Positions 16,497-25,748 of a stretch of 64,000 bases of DNA are shown here, piece by piece. Position 1 is the stretch's first letter. The number at the start of each line of letters is the position of its first letter. The translations under genes were made by a program, and so were the position numbers. This stretch comes from Corallibacter vietnamensis (GTDB lineage: Bacteria > Bacteroidota > Bacteroidia > Flavobacteriales > Flavobacteriaceae), in the NCBI RefSeq assembly GCF_039537875.1, contig NZ_BAABBI010000006.1, positions 1-64,000 on the forward strand, read 5' to 3'. Under the pieces are notes generated by a model that was not told where the DNA came from, did no database searches, and was given only the letters and a program-made list of their open reading frames with translations.

Positions 16497-16576
16497 AAGT
16501 ATCAATTTTAAAGATTAGCACTATGGTAAAATACAAAAAAAAGCTAGTAAACTTAAAATATTTTAAAGTCTTAATG

Positions 16577-17029
16577 TTAGTGTTGAAGTTTTGATGCAAT
16601 TTCATTACATGCCTCATCAAGCATTTTGTAAGTATTTTCAAAGCCTTGTTCGCCACCATAGTAAGGATCTGGAACACTGTGGTTTTGATTGGGATATATC
16701 TCGTTAAGTATGTATTTAACTTTAGCAATATCTTCAGGAGTTCTAGACTGTTTTATAACGTTTTCATAATTTGATTCATCCATCACGTAAATTAAATCAA
16801 AAGTATCAAAGTCTTCAGTAGAGAATTGTCTTCCTTTAAGATTAGAAATATCGATACCATATTTTTTAGCAACTGCAATAGAGCGTTTATCTGGAGCGTC
16901 ACCTACATGGTAATTGCTAGTTCCTGCAGAGTCTACAAGGACATTTTCAGAAAGTTTGCTTCGTAAAATACCTTCGGCCAAAGGAGAACGACAAATATTT
17001 CCTAAACAAACCATGAGTATTTTAGTCAT
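16577..17029 (-). CDS. Low-molecular-weight protein-tyrosine phosphatase
   Basis: A 150-residue arsenate-reductase-fold phosphatase. The P-loop CLGNICRS has nucleophile Cys8 and Arg14, and the general acid is Asp121 in VPDPYYGG. Both are intact, so the enzyme should be active on phosphotyrosine or small phosphoesters. It lies 12 bp downstream of dnaA on the same strand, a neighbour pair that is frequent in Flavobacteriia, so co-transcription with dnaA is likely. Confidence 0.95.
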   Translation of the reverse strand: MTKILMVCLGNICRSPLAEGILRSKLSENVLVDSAGTSNYHVGDAPDKRSIAVAKKYGIDISNLKGRQFSTEDFDTFDLIYVMDESNYENVIKQSRTPEDIAKVKYILNEIYPNQNHSVPDPYYGGEQGFENTYKMLDEACNEIASKLQH

Positions 17030-17041
17030 CGAAAAAGGTTT

Positions 17042-18469
17042 TTATACAGAAAGCTTTTTTGTTAAGTCTTCTACGTACTTTCTAAATTGCTTGTCTGTTG
17101 CAGATAAGTTATCTACAGTTTTACAAGCATGCAAAACTGTGGCATGATCTCTTTTTCCTATTTGAGAGCCAATACTAGCAAGTGAAGCTTTTGTGAATTT
17201 TTTAGCAAAAAACATAGCAAGCTGTCTTGCTTGAACAATGTGACGTTTTCTTGTTTTAGATTGTAAAGTATCAATATCCATTTGGAAATAGTCAGATACC
17301 ACTTTTTGAATATAATCTATAGAAACTTCACGTTTAGTGTTTTTAACAAATTTCTCAACAACTTGTTTTGCAAGATCAATTGTAATTTCTTTTTTATTGA
17401 AAGAAGATTGCGCGATTAAGGAAATAATAGCTCCTTCTAATTCTCTAATATTTGTTTTAATATGTTTGGCTACGTAATCTACAATTTCGTCTGGCATATC
17501 AACACCATCTCTGTATAGTTTGTTTTTTAATATAGATACACGTGTTTCAAAGGCAGGACTTTGTAGTTCTGCAGAAAGTCCCCATTTAAACCTTGATAGT
17601 AAACGTTGTTCTATATCTTGCATATCAACAGGAGCTTTGTCACTTGTTAATATCACTTGTTTACCGTTTTGATGTAAATGGTTGAAGATGTGGAAAAATA
17701 CATCTTGAGTACCAGTTTTTCCTGATAAAAACTGTACATCATCAATGATTAACACATCAATAATTTGATAAAAATGTATAAAATCATTTCTATTATTTTT
17801 CTTAACAGACTCTATATATTGTTGTGTAAACTTTTCAGCTGAAATATATAAAACTGTTTTTTCAGGATATTTATCTTTAATATCAATACCAATAGCATGC
17901 GCTAAATGGGTTTTTCCTAAACCAACACCACCAAAAACTAGTAGCGGATTAAATGATGTGCCTCCTGGTTTTGAGGCTACAGCTAAACCAGCACTACGAG
18001 CTAAACGATTAGAGTCTCCTTCTAGGAAATTTTCAAAGTTATAACTAGGATTAAGTTGCGACTCTATTTTGACATTTCGAATTCCAGGAATAACGAAAGG
18101 GTTTTTTAATTCAGGGCTTTTATTGTTTAGAGGAATATCAACATCTTGAGCTTTTACAGCGCTTCTATTAGAACTAGGTATACGTTCTGTAAAAGGTTGT
18201 TTGTTACCATACGTGTTTTCCATTTTTATAATGTAAACAAGTTTGGCTGTGTCTCCAAGTTCTTTAGTAAGTGCAACTTTTAAAATCTTAACATAGTGTT
18301 CTTCAAGCCACTCGTAAAAAAATTTACTAGGTACTTGAATGCTCAATGCGTTGTCTGTAAGTTTTACTGCTACAATAGGTTCAAACCATGTTTTGTATGC
18401 TTGCGGTTGGATGTTATCCTTTATAAATTCAAGACAATTATTCCATACCGATTTCGCAGTTACACTCAT
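17042..18469 (-). CDS. dnaA: Chromosomal replication initiator DnaA
   Basis: DnaA binds oriC boxes and opens the origin. The 475-residue protein has domain I (about 1-85), a linker, the AAA+ domain with Walker A GGVGLGKTHL (180-189) and Walker B IIDDVQFL (241-248), the arginine-finger stretch EQRLLSRFKWGL, and the DNA-binding domain with RDHATVLHACKTV near 438-450. All hallmark residues are present. The 180 bp upstream hold no cluster of TTATCCACA-type boxes, so the origin is probably elsewhere. A CATATTTG (one base off the -7 consensus) on the minus strand is a possible promoter. Confidence 0.98.
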   Translation of the reverse strand: MSVTAKSVWNNCLEFIKDNIQPQAYKTWFEPIVAVKLTDNALSIQVPSKFFYEWLEEHYVKILKVALTKELGDTAKLVYIIKMENTYGNKQPFTERIPSSNRSAVKAQDVDIPLNNKSPELKNPFVIPGIRNVKIESQLNPSYNFENFLEGDSNRLARSAGLAVASKPGGTSFNPLLVFGGVGLGKTHLAHAIGIDIKDKYPEKTVLYISAEKFTQQYIESVKKNNRNDFIHFYQIIDVLIIDDVQFLSGKTGTQDVFFHIFNHLHQNGKQVILTSDKAPVDMQDIEQRLLSRFKWGLSAELQSPAFETRVSILKNKLYRDGVDMPDEIVDYVAKHIKTNIRELEGAIISLIAQSSFNKKEITIDLAKQVVEKFVKNTKREVSIDYIQKVVSDYFQMDIDTLQSKTRKRHIVQARQLAMFFAKKFTKASLASIGSQIGKRDHATVLHACKTVDNLSATDKQFRKYVEDLTKKLSV

Positions 18470-18648
18470 TATTAGTTAAAAGGTTTTACTAGTTAGTTAT
18501 TGAAGAGACCTGATATTCTCTGTTGATTTATAGCTGAGCAAATATGTGAACAAAATTCTAAAAAAAAAAATCAATACCTATTGAATTTTAAGAAATTTTT
18601 TCTCATGTTTAAAAGCATGCCTAAACTACAAAAAAATATTTAAATAAG

Positions 18649-19044
18649 ATGACGGTTTTTGATGAAATTCCAATAAGAATTAGATATGGTGAAACAGACC
18701 AGATGGGTGTTGTACATCACGGTAATTACGCATTATACCTAGAAATAGGTAGGACAGAGTGGTTGAGAAAAAAAGGAATTTCTTACAAATCTATGGAAGA
18801 TAACGGTGTTATGTTACCTGTTATCTCTATGAACATTAATTTTAAAAAATCTATTCTTTATGACGACGTTATTACGGTAAGAACACAGTTAAAAAGAGCA
18901 CCTTCGGTAAAGATTGAATTTAACTATGAAATACGTAGCGAAACAGGTATTGTTTTGGCTACTGCAAACACGGTTTTGGCGTTTGTAGATATGAAAACTA
19001 AACGTCCTATTAAATGTCCGGAGTATATTTTGGAGAAACTGTAG
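18649..19044 (+). CDS. Acyl-CoA thioesterase, YbgC/4HBT hot-dog family
   Basis: The 131-residue protein has IRIRYGETDQMGVVHHGNYA (about 9-28), where the Asp of the ETDQMG stretch is the catalytic residue of the 4-hydroxybenzoyl-CoA thioesterase family, and the aromatic LEIGRTEWLR that follows. It hydrolyses acyl-CoA or acyl-ACP thioesters; the preferred chain length is not predictable. Its stop codon directly abuts the end of the convergent yigZ gene. It is transcribed away from dnaA. Confidence 0.92.
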   Translation: MTVFDEIPIRIRYGETDQMGVVHHGNYALYLEIGRTEWLRKKGISYKSMEDNGVMLPVISMNINFKKSILYDDVITVRTQLKRAPSVKIEFNYEIRSETGIVLATANTVLAFVDMKTKRPIKCPEYILEKL

Positions 19045-19653
19045 TTAAAGTTCTTTAATACTTACTTCATAAATGTTTTTTATAATATCAAATATGCTTT
19101 TTGCTTCTTTTTGTCTAACACTTATTGTAAGTTGGCAATCTAGCTCTAGTTTTTGATTTATAACATTTAGGTTTTTTTCTTTTACAACACGCATAACTTT
19201 GTTCATGTTTTTGTAATCAAATGTTATTAGGTATTGAGTATTTATTGTTTTTGTAACTATTTTAGAGTTTTCTAAAGCTAATTGAGCTGTAGTTTTATAA
19301 GCATTTATAAGTCCGCCAACACCAAGTTTAACGCCACCAAAATAACGAACTACAATAATGAGTGTGTTTGTTATTTCAAAGGATTGAATTTGACCATAAA
19401 TAGGCATTCCAGCACTATTATTTGGTTCACCGTCATCATTAGCTCTAAACAGGATATTGTTTTCACTTGTGCCTATTTGATAAGCATAACACCAATGTCT
19501 TGCTGTATGATGTTGTTTTTTTATGGTTTCAAGATGTTCTTTTACTTCGTCTTCAGAAGTTACTGGGAAAGCATACCCAAAAAACTTACTGTTTTTATCT
19601 TTAAAAAGTACTTCTTCGCTAGGTTTAGTAATAGTTCTGTATGTATCTTTCAT
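19045..19653 (-). CDS. YigZ/IMPACT family protein
   Basis: The 202-residue protein shows the IMPACT N-terminal block: KFFGYAFPV, HWCYAYQIG, DDGEPNNSAGMPI and VVRYFGGVKLGVGGL. A ferredoxin-like C-terminal domain is typical of YigZ. Family members are linked to translation control, but the bacterial role is poorly defined. The ATG at 19651-19653 (MKDTYRT) shares one base with the stop of the upstream transporter gene, which favours it over an ATG at 19707 inside that gene. Confidence 0.9.
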   Translation of the reverse strand: MKDTYRTITKPSEEVLFKDKNSKFFGYAFPVTSEDEVKEHLETIKKQHHTARHWCYAYQIGTSENNILFRANDDGEPNNSAGMPIYGQIQSFEITNTLIIVVRYFGGVKLGVGGLINAYKTTAQLALENSKIVTKTINTQYLITFDYKNMNKVMRVVKEKNLNVINQKLELDCQLTISVRQKEAKSIFDIIKNIYEVSIKEL

Positions 19654-20504
19654 TACGTAAGAGTTACAAGTATTATAGATATTACGGCAATTACAATACC
19701 TATCCAATTAGTTTTTGATAGATTTTCTTTAAAAAATAACAAGCCTGTAAAAGTAGATAGCATGACTACGCCTACGTGATTTATGGTGAATAACGTAGAG
19801 CTTTCAAAAAGCTCATGATCTAAAGCTTTTAATAAAAAGAAAATTGAACCAAAGTTCACAATGCCTAAAATAATGCCACTTACAAAAGCTCGTGGTGTGA
19901 TTAGTAATTCTTTTTTTATCACTAGAGTACATACGCCTATTATAGCTGCAATACAAAAAATGGTTGCTGAAAACAATGGAATACCATTTTCAGGAACATA
20001 AGTTGTCTCTAAATACTTTATAGAAGTATCAATAATACCAGAGCCAAAGAATAAAATGATAGGAAATAAAAGATTTTTTTTGAAATCTATCTTTGATGCT
20101 GATTTTATAGATGTTAAGTATACTGCTGTAAGCGCTAGTAAAATCCCAATTATTTTTTGTAAACCAGTACTTTCATGATATACATAAATGCCAAATATAA
20201 TAGGGATTATAACACTCATTTTAGATGCAACAGAAGCAACAGAAACACCATTTTGCTGTGATGTTTTAGCCATTACAAAAAAGATAGAGATAAATAAAAA
20301 CCCTAAAAAAACAGCGCCATAAAACCAAGGCGATTTTATGGTGTTATTTACTGTGATATTTCCTCCGTAGGTTATTAAACCTGTAATACACGCAAAAAAA
20401 TAGTTTATTACGATAACCTGAAGTGTTTTTATATTATAAGCTTGAAGTAGCTTAAATATTACAAAAATAAGGGTGGAGCAGACTATACTACAAAGTAAAT
20501 ACAT
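19653..20504 (-). CDS. EamA/DMT-superfamily transporter
   Basis: The 283-residue protein has ten hydrophobic segments in two five-helix halves, the layout of drug/metabolite transporters of the EamA family, with a short positively charged loop (SIKSASKIDFKKN) between the halves. The N-terminus MYLLCSIVCSTLIFVIFKLL fits the first helix. The substrate cannot be predicted. It lies between the HAD hydrolase gene (2-bp gap) and yigZ (1-bp overlap), so the three form one operon. Confidence 0.88.
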   Translation of the reverse strand: MYLLCSIVCSTLIFVIFKLLQAYNIKTLQVIVINYFFACITGLITYGGNITVNNTIKSPWFYGAVFLGFLFISIFFVMAKTSQQNGVSVASVASKMSVIIPIIFGIYVYHESTGLQKIIGILLALTAVYLTSIKSASKIDFKKNLLFPIILFFGSGIIDTSIKYLETTYVPENGIPLFSATIFCIAAIIGVCTLVIKKELLITPRAFVSGIILGIVNFGSIFFLLKALDHELFESSTLFTINHVGVVMLSTFTGLLFFKENLSKTNWIGIVIAVISIILVTLT

Positions 20505-20506
20505 GC

Positions 20507-21118
20507 TTAAAATAAATGTTTGTTAGTAATAAATAACTGTGTTACATCATCTGTTTCTGGATTTATGTTCCAAGTGTTAATACCTAAAAGAGCAGCACTG
20601 TCGGTATTTTCTTTTAAGTCATCAATAAATAAACATGTTTCAGGAGCTAGGTTGTTTTCTTTCAATACAAAATCATAAATAGCTGTGTCTGGTTTTCTTA
20701 AGTTTATTTCGTGAGATAAATAGAATTTGTTAAAGCAGTTTTTAAAATCTTCGTAAAAACGAATTTCATTTTTTATCCATTCTATATGAAGTTCATTTGT
20801 ATTGCTTAAAAGTATAAGGTTGTATTGCTTATCATTTTTAAGTTGTTGTATGAATTCTAATCTATGACTAGGAAAATCTTTTAAAATGCAATTCCAAGCA
20901 TCTAATATTGAGCTTTTATCTAAAGCAGGAAAATTATCTTGATAGAATTCCAGAAACTCATTTGTAGAGATTAGTCCTTGTTCGTATAAGCTGTTTATAG
21001 CTGTAAGTTCTTCAGGAAATGTTTCAATTTCAAATAGGTTTAGAGCATTTGTGATGGCACCTTGTTTGTCAAGGTTTATAAATACATCGCCAAAATCAAA
21101 AATTAATGTTTTTATCAT
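20507..21118 (-). CDS. HAD-superfamily hydrolase (YihX-like)
   Basis: The 203-residue protein begins with IFDFGDVFINLD. Asp8 is the nucleophile, and the next acidic position is Gly, as in YihX-type sugar phosphatases, whose DFGxV motif this resembles. Motif II is LILLSNTNELH, and CLFIDDLKEN is motif IV with the metal-binding acids. A helical cap lies between motifs I and II (subclass C1). The substrate is unknown. The neighbouring genes downstream are a DMT transporter and yigZ. Confidence 0.9.
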   Translation of the reverse strand: MIKTLIFDFGDVFINLDKQGAITNALNLFEIETFPEELTAINSLYEQGLISTNEFLEFYQDNFPALDKSSILDAWNCILKDFPSHRLEFIQQLKNDKQYNLILLSNTNELHIEWIKNEIRFYEDFKNCFNKFYLSHEINLRKPDTAIYDFVLKENNLAPETCLFIDDLKENTDSAALLGINTWNINPETDDVTQLFITNKHLF

Positions 21119-21159
21119 ACTATGTAAGTTGTAGTGATATATGCTTTACAATTATTTTT

Positions 21160-22152
21160 TTAGTTAGAATTATTGTTAGCGTATACTTTTAAGATATCTT
21201 GTTTTATGTGTTGTTTTGAAGTTAATTCTCCAATTAAATCAGGTGCTTTTATACCATCATCAAATGTTGTGTCGCCAATAAAAATACGAGCTTCGTCCCA
21301 AAGATTTTCATTAATAAAACGTTGTAAAGTTTTGCTGCCACCTTCAATTATTACAGAGTTTATATCTGCCTTAAATAATAAGTCGCAAATAGATTTAGCA
21401 GATGTTTCTTTAACAAGAATGGTTTTAGCTTCGTTACTAAAAACATTCAAGTCTTGAGAAAGAATTTCATTTTTGTCTAAAACAATCCTTACAGGATTTT
21501 CTCCAGTCCAATCTCTTACAGTCAGGCTAGGATTGTCTTCAATAACAGTATTTGTGCCAACTAAAATAGCTTGCTCTTCAGCACGCCACTTATGTACCAA
21601 TTGCCTAGAATAAGAATTAGTAATCCAAACGGGTTTCTTTTCGTTTTTGGTTTTTGGAGCAATAAAGCCATTTGCAGTTTCAGCCCATTTTAAAATTACA
21701 TAAGGACGCTTTTTATTATGAAAAGTAAAAAAGCGTTTATGATGTGTTTTGCAAGCATTTTCTAATACGCCAACAGTAACGTTGCAACCAGCTTTTTTAA
21801 GTCGCTCTATGCCTTTTCCGGCAACTTTGCTATGCGTATCAATGGTGCCAATAATAACATTGGGGATTTTTTTTTCTACAATTAAATCGCTGCAAGGAGG
21901 CGTTTTTCCATAGTGACTACAAGGTTCTAAAGTCACATAAAGTGTAGCCTCTTGTAATAACGCTTGGTTTTTAACAGCATTTATAGCGTTTACTTCAGCG
22001 TGAGCTCCGCCATACGGACTCGTAAAGCCTTCACCAATTATTGCATTATTGTGTACAATAACACAGCCTACCATAGGATTTGGTCTTGTAGAACCCAAGC
22101 CGTTTTTGGCAATTTCAATACAGCGTTTTATGTATTTTTCATGTATCTTCAC
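21160..22152 (-). CDS. ribD: Riboflavin biosynthesis deaminase/reductase RibD
   Basis: This bifunctional enzyme catalyses steps two and three of riboflavin synthesis: deamination of the pyrimidine and reduction of the ribosyl side chain. The 330-residue protein has an N-terminal cytidine-deaminase-type zinc site (His51 and Glu53 in GGAHAEVNAI; Cys78 and Cys87 in EPCSHYGKTPPCSD) and a C-terminal reductase domain from about residue 150 with LKWAETANGFIAP, VGTNTVIEDNPSLTVR and IIEGGSKTL. No FMN riboswitch is possible in the 23 bp to the divergent gene. A -7 motif at 22158-22165 implies a leaderless mRNA. Confidence 0.97.
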   Translation of the reverse strand: MKIHEKYIKRCIEIAKNGLGSTRPNPMVGCVIVHNNAIIGEGFTSPYGGAHAEVNAINAVKNQALLQEATLYVTLEPCSHYGKTPPCSDLIVEKKIPNVIIGTIDTHSKVAGKGIERLKKAGCNVTVGVLENACKTHHKRFFTFHNKKRPYVILKWAETANGFIAPKTKNEKKPVWITNSYSRQLVHKWRAEEQAILVGTNTVIEDNPSLTVRDWTGENPVRIVLDKNEILSQDLNVFSNEAKTILVKETSAKSICDLLFKADINSVIIEGGSKTLQRFINENLWDEARIFIGDTTFDDGIKAPDLIGELTSKQHIKQDILKVYANNNSN

Positions 22153-22157
22153 GGGCG

Positions 22158-22165
22158 CAAAAATA
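22158..22165 (-). promoter_or_regulatory. -7 promoter motif of ribD
   Basis: Minus-strand TATTTTTG, a TAnnTTTG match, ending 5 bases before the ribD ATG. The start site would fall on or next to the start codon. Confidence 0.5.
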
Positions 22166-22175
22166 AGATAATAAA

Positions 22176-22667
22176 ATGAGCCGTGATAATATTGTGATTA
22201 GAGATATTACTCCAGCAGATAATAAGGAAATTGCTCAAGTGATTCGTGATGTGTTGGTTGAGTTGGGAGCGCCAAAAGTAGGAACAGCTTATGAAGATAA
22301 AACCCTTGACTGCATGGCTGAAACCTATAGTAAGCCAAAAGCGGCTTATTTTGTGGTTTCTTCAAATAAAAAAGTAATAGGAGGTGCTGGTATTGCTCAA
22401 TTAGACAACTGTGATGAAAATGTTTGTGAGCTTCAAAAAATGTATTTTTTGCCAGAGGCTAGAGGACTAGGGCTTGGTGAAAAAATGATTAATACTTGTC
22501 TTGATAAAGCTAGAGAATTAGGGTTTGAACAATGTTATTTAGAAACTTTACCTTATATGAAAGCTGCTACAAAACTTTATACAAAGGTTGGTTTTAAATC
22601 ACTAAAAGAGCCATTAGGTAATACTGGACATTTTTCTTGTAATGTCTGGATGATAAAACGTTTATGA
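22176..22667 (+). CDS. GNAT-family N-acetyltransferase
   Basis: The 163-residue protein has an N-terminal IRDITPADNKEIAQVIRDVL and the acetyl-CoA binding motif EARGLGLGEKMINTCL (about 92-107), followed by a C-terminal YMKAATKLYTKVGFK block. It resembles small GNAT enzymes acting on amines or arginine-like substrates. Its start is 23 bp from the divergent ribD start, and its stop overlaps the prmC start by 4 bp, so it is co-transcribed with prmC. PrmC itself modifies release factors; no functional link to this enzyme is known. Confidence 0.9.
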   Translation: MSRDNIVIRDITPADNKEIAQVIRDVLVELGAPKVGTAYEDKTLDCMAETYSKPKAAYFVVSSNKKVIGGAGIAQLDNCDENVCELQKMYFLPEARGLGLGEKMINTCLDKARELGFEQCYLETLPYMKAATKLYTKVGFKSLKEPLGNTGHFSCNVWMIKRL

Positions 22668-23530
22668 TTTTAAAAGATATTCAAAATATATACCACAAAG
22701 AGTTAGATGCTATTTACGGAAAAAACGAGGTAGATAGTTTTTTCTATTGGTTGATAGAGTATTATTTTCAGTTTAATAGAGTCACATTGGTTTTAGAGCC
22801 GCAATTAGCCTTAAGTAAAACCGAAGAGCAGTGTTTGTTTGAGGCTTTAGCTAGGTTAAAACAAAATGAACCAATTCAATATATTCTAGGAGAAACAGAA
22901 TTTTATGGTTTAACATTTAATGTGAATAAACATACCTTAATTCCGCGCCCTGAAACAGAAGCGTTAGTTTCATGGGTAATATCTCATAGCTTATCTCTTG
23001 ATAAAGAAAAGCCTCTTAAAATATTAGATATTGGTACAGGTACTGGATGTATTGCTATTTCAATTGCTAAAAATTTACCAAATGCAAGTGTGTATGCTTT
23101 AGATGTGTCTTCTGAAGCCTTACATGTGGCTAAAGAAAATGCTAAACGCCATAAAGTAAATGTCACGTTTATTCAAGATGATATTTTAAATGTATCAGCA
23201 TTAAACGCTAATAATTTAAATGCTTTTGATATTATTGTTTCAAATCCGCCTTACGTTAGAAACCTTGAAAAACAAGAAATAAAAGCCAATGTGTTAGACT
23301 ATGAACCACATTTGGCCTTGTTTGTCGAAGATGATAATCCTTTAGAATTTTATGAAGCAATAGTTCATTTTGCTCAAAAAAAACTAAACAAAAAAGGAGC
23401 ATTATTTTTTGAAATAAACGAATATTTAGGGGAAGAAATGAAACATTTGTTTATCTCTAATAATTTTAATGAGGTTGTCTTGAAGCAAGATATTTTCAAT
23501 AAAAACAGAATGATCTCTGGAAAAAAATAA
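22664..23530 (+). CDS. prmC: Release factor glutamine methyltransferase
   Basis: PrmC N5-methylates the Gln of the GGQ motif in peptide release factors 1 and 2. The 288-residue protein has an N-terminal helical domain and the SAM-binding LDIGTGTGCIAI (121-132), with the catalytic NPPY at 194-197, preceded by the family's substrate-binding segment. LIPRPETEALV at about 92-102 is diagnostic. The length is standard. The start ATG overlaps the upstream acetyltransferase stop. Confidence 0.95.
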   Translation: MILKDIQNIYHKELDAIYGKNEVDSFFYWLIEYYFQFNRVTLVLEPQLALSKTEEQCLFEALARLKQNEPIQYILGETEFYGLTFNVNKHTLIPRPETEALVSWVISHSLSLDKEKPLKILDIGTGTGCIAISIAKNLPNASVYALDVSSEALHVAKENAKRHKVNVTFIQDDILNVSALNANNLNAFDIIVSNPPYVRNLEKQEIKANVLDYEPHLALFVEDDNPLEFYEAIVHFAQKKLNKKGALFFEINEYLGEEMKHLFISNNFNEVVLKQDIFNKNRMISGKK

Positions 23531-23663
23531 ACAGAAAATTAAAATAGTTTTTTTAGCAGTGTATTTTAATTAATTGTTAATAACTCTATTAAGGAGTTCG
23601 GTATAAAATGCATAATTTTACAGACTTATCAACCTTAAAAGGTTTAATAAGGAACGCCTTAAA

Positions 23664-25664
23664 ATGACAGTACAAGACCAAATAAACCAGCTTCGAGAAG
23701 AACTTCGTCAACATAATTATAACTATTATGTTCTTGATAACCCTACTATAAGTGACTTTGATTTTGATGTAAAACTAAAACAGTTACAAGTATTAGAGGA
23801 AAAACATCCAGAATTTTATGATGCTAGTTCACCAACTCTGCGCGTTGGAGGAGAAGTGACAAAAAACTTTGAGACAATTGTTCATGAACACCGTATGTAT
23901 TCGTTGGATAATTCGTACTCTAAAGAAGACTTGTTGGATTGGGAATCCCGAATTAAAAAGCAAGTAGATGGTCCTGTGCAGTATACTTGTGAACTTAAGT
24001 ATGATGGCGCTTCTATAAGTTTAACATATGAAAATGGGAAACTATTAAGAGCTGTTACACGTGGAGATGGTTTTCAGGGTGATAATGTGACAACCAATAT
24101 AAAAACGATAAAATCTGTACCACTACAATTAAAGGGCGATTATCCGTCAAAATTTGATATCCGTGGAGAAATTGTTTTACCTTTTGATGGGTTTCATAAA
24201 ATGAATGAAGCTCGAATTGAAATAGGAGAAGAGCCATACAGAAATCCAAGAAACACAGCATCTGGTAGTTTAAAATTACAAGATAGTGCCGAAGTCGCAA
24301 AACGACCACTAGAATGTTTGTTGTATAATATAACAGGAACAAACTTAAATATAACCACACAGTTTGAGAGTTTACAAAAAGCACGTGTCTGGGGATTTAA
24401 GGTTCCAGATGCTGCAAAATTAGCAAACTCAATTGATGAGGTTTTAGAGTTTATTAATTATTGGGATACGCATCGTCATAACTTACCTTATGAAACTGAC
24501 GGTGTTGTTATTAAAGTAAATAGTTTATACCAGCAAGAAGAATTAGGATATACAGCAAAAGCGCCAAGATGGGCTATGGCTTATAAGTTTAAGGCAGAAC
24601 AAGTGTCAACCAAACTTAACGAAATCACCTATCAAGTAGGCAGAACAGGAGCTATTACGCCTGTAGCCAATTTAGAGCCTGTTGAGTTAGCAGGAACTAC
24701 AGTAAAAAGAGCTTCTTTGCATAATGCAGATCAAATAGAAAAATTAGATATTCGTGTTGGAGATGAAGTTTTTGTTGAAAAGGGAGGAGAAATTATACCA
24801 AAAATTATTGCTGTAGATTTAACAAAGCGTCCTCAAGATTCTCAACCAACCAATTATATTACTCGTTGTCCTGAATGCGAAACAGAATTAGTTAGAACCG
24901 AAGGCGAGGCTCAACATTACTGTCCTAATTATAACGGTTGTAAGCCACAAATCATAGGAAGAATACAGCACTATATCTCTAGAAAAGCAATGGATATTGA
25001 TGGTTTAGGAGGAGAAACAGTGACTTTATTGGTAAATGCAGGTCTTATAAGTAATTATTCAGATTTATATGAGCTTACAATAAATGATGTTTTACCATTA
25101 GAACGTATGGCTCAAAAGAGTGCTGAAAATTTAATTAATGGAATAGAAGCTTCAAAACAAATTCCTTTTGAACGCGTTTTATATGCTTTAGGTATTAGAT
25201 ATGTTGGTGAGACTGTAGCCAAAAAATTAGCTAAACATTATAAATCTATTCAAAATATTGCAAATGCGTCTCATGATGATTTGGTAAATGTTGATGAGAT
25301 AGGAGTGAAAATTGCAGAAAGTGTTTTGATGTTTTTTGCATCAGAAGAGAATATGTTGATTATTGAGCGATTAAAACGCTTTGGTGTGCAATTAGAAATT
25401 TCAGCAGAAAAGCTAGCAAATCAAACGAACAAATTAGAGGGTTTAACATTTGTTGTTTCTGGTGTTTTTGAAAACGTTTCTAGAAATGAGTTAAAGAAAC
25501 TTATAGAAGATAATGGTGGTAAAGTATCTTCTTCAATTTCATCAAAAACCAGCTATATAGTAGCGGGAGCTAATATGGGACCAAGTAAAAAAGAAAAAGC
25601 AGAAAAGCTAAATATAGAATTATTGTCAGAAAGTGAATTCTTACAAAAAATACAAGTAAAATGA
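23664..25664 (+). CDS. ligA: NAD-dependent DNA ligase
   Basis: LigA seals nicks in replication and repair using NAD. The 666-residue protein has domain Ia (about 1-70), the adenylation site with Lys112 in CELKYDGASISL, an OB fold, a four-cysteine zinc finger (CPECETELV and later HYCPNYNGC, near 405-430), a helix-hairpin-helix domain and a C-terminal BRCT domain (about 588-666). All parts are intact. In the 130 bp upstream, AACCTT-AA-AAGGTT forms a small palindrome near 23630; no clear promoter motif was found. Confidence 0.98.
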   Translation: MTVQDQINQLREELRQHNYNYYVLDNPTISDFDFDVKLKQLQVLEEKHPEFYDASSPTLRVGGEVTKNFETIVHEHRMYSLDNSYSKEDLLDWESRIKKQVDGPVQYTCELKYDGASISLTYENGKLLRAVTRGDGFQGDNVTTNIKTIKSVPLQLKGDYPSKFDIRGEIVLPFDGFHKMNEARIEIGEEPYRNPRNTASGSLKLQDSAEVAKRPLECLLYNITGTNLNITTQFESLQKARVWGFKVPDAAKLANSIDEVLEFINYWDTHRHNLPYETDGVVIKVNSLYQQEELGYTAKAPRWAMAYKFKAEQVSTKLNEITYQVGRTGAITPVANLEPVELAGTTVKRASLHNADQIEKLDIRVGDEVFVEKGGEIIPKIIAVDLTKRPQDSQPTNYITRCPECETELVRTEGEAQHYCPNYNGCKPQIIGRIQHYISRKAMDIDGLGGETVTLLVNAGLISNYSDLYELTINDVLPLERMAQKSAENLINGIEASKQIPFERVLYALGIRYVGETVAKKLAKHYKSIQNIANASHDDLVNVDEIGVKIAESVLMFFASEENMLIIERLKRFGVQLEISAEKLANQTNKLEGLTFVVSGVFENVSRNELKKLIEDNGGKVSSSISSKTSYIVAGANMGPSKKEKAEKLNIELLSESEFLQKIQVK

Positions 25665-25715
25665 TTTTTATTAGATAAAAAGTATTTTTTTATCGATAAA
25701 TTGTAATTATATATC

Positions 25716-25723
25716 TATATTTG
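25716..25723 (+). promoter_or_regulatory. -7 promoter motif of the first YhhN-like gene
   Basis: TATATTTG, a perfect TAnnTTTG match, 26 bases before the start codon. No TTG lies at the ideal -33 distance. Confidence 0.5.
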
Positions 25724-25748
25724 CTTCAGTGTAAATTAATTATAAATA

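Noticed and set aside
18470..18648. Possible oriC next to dnaA
   Set aside because: Only one loose DnaA-box-like site (TGTGAACAA, two mismatches) and one A-tract are present; there is no cluster of boxes and no gene-order support.
22153..22175. FMN riboswitch upstream of ribD
   Set aside because: Only 23 bp separate ribD from the divergent gene, and the predicted mRNA is leaderless, so there is no room for the aptamer.
25674..25699. AT-only hairpin GATAAAAA/TTTTTATC and palindrome TTATCGATAA after ligA as a terminator
   Set aside because: The stem has almost no G-C pairs and would be unstable; it is not better than chance in this AT-rich gap.
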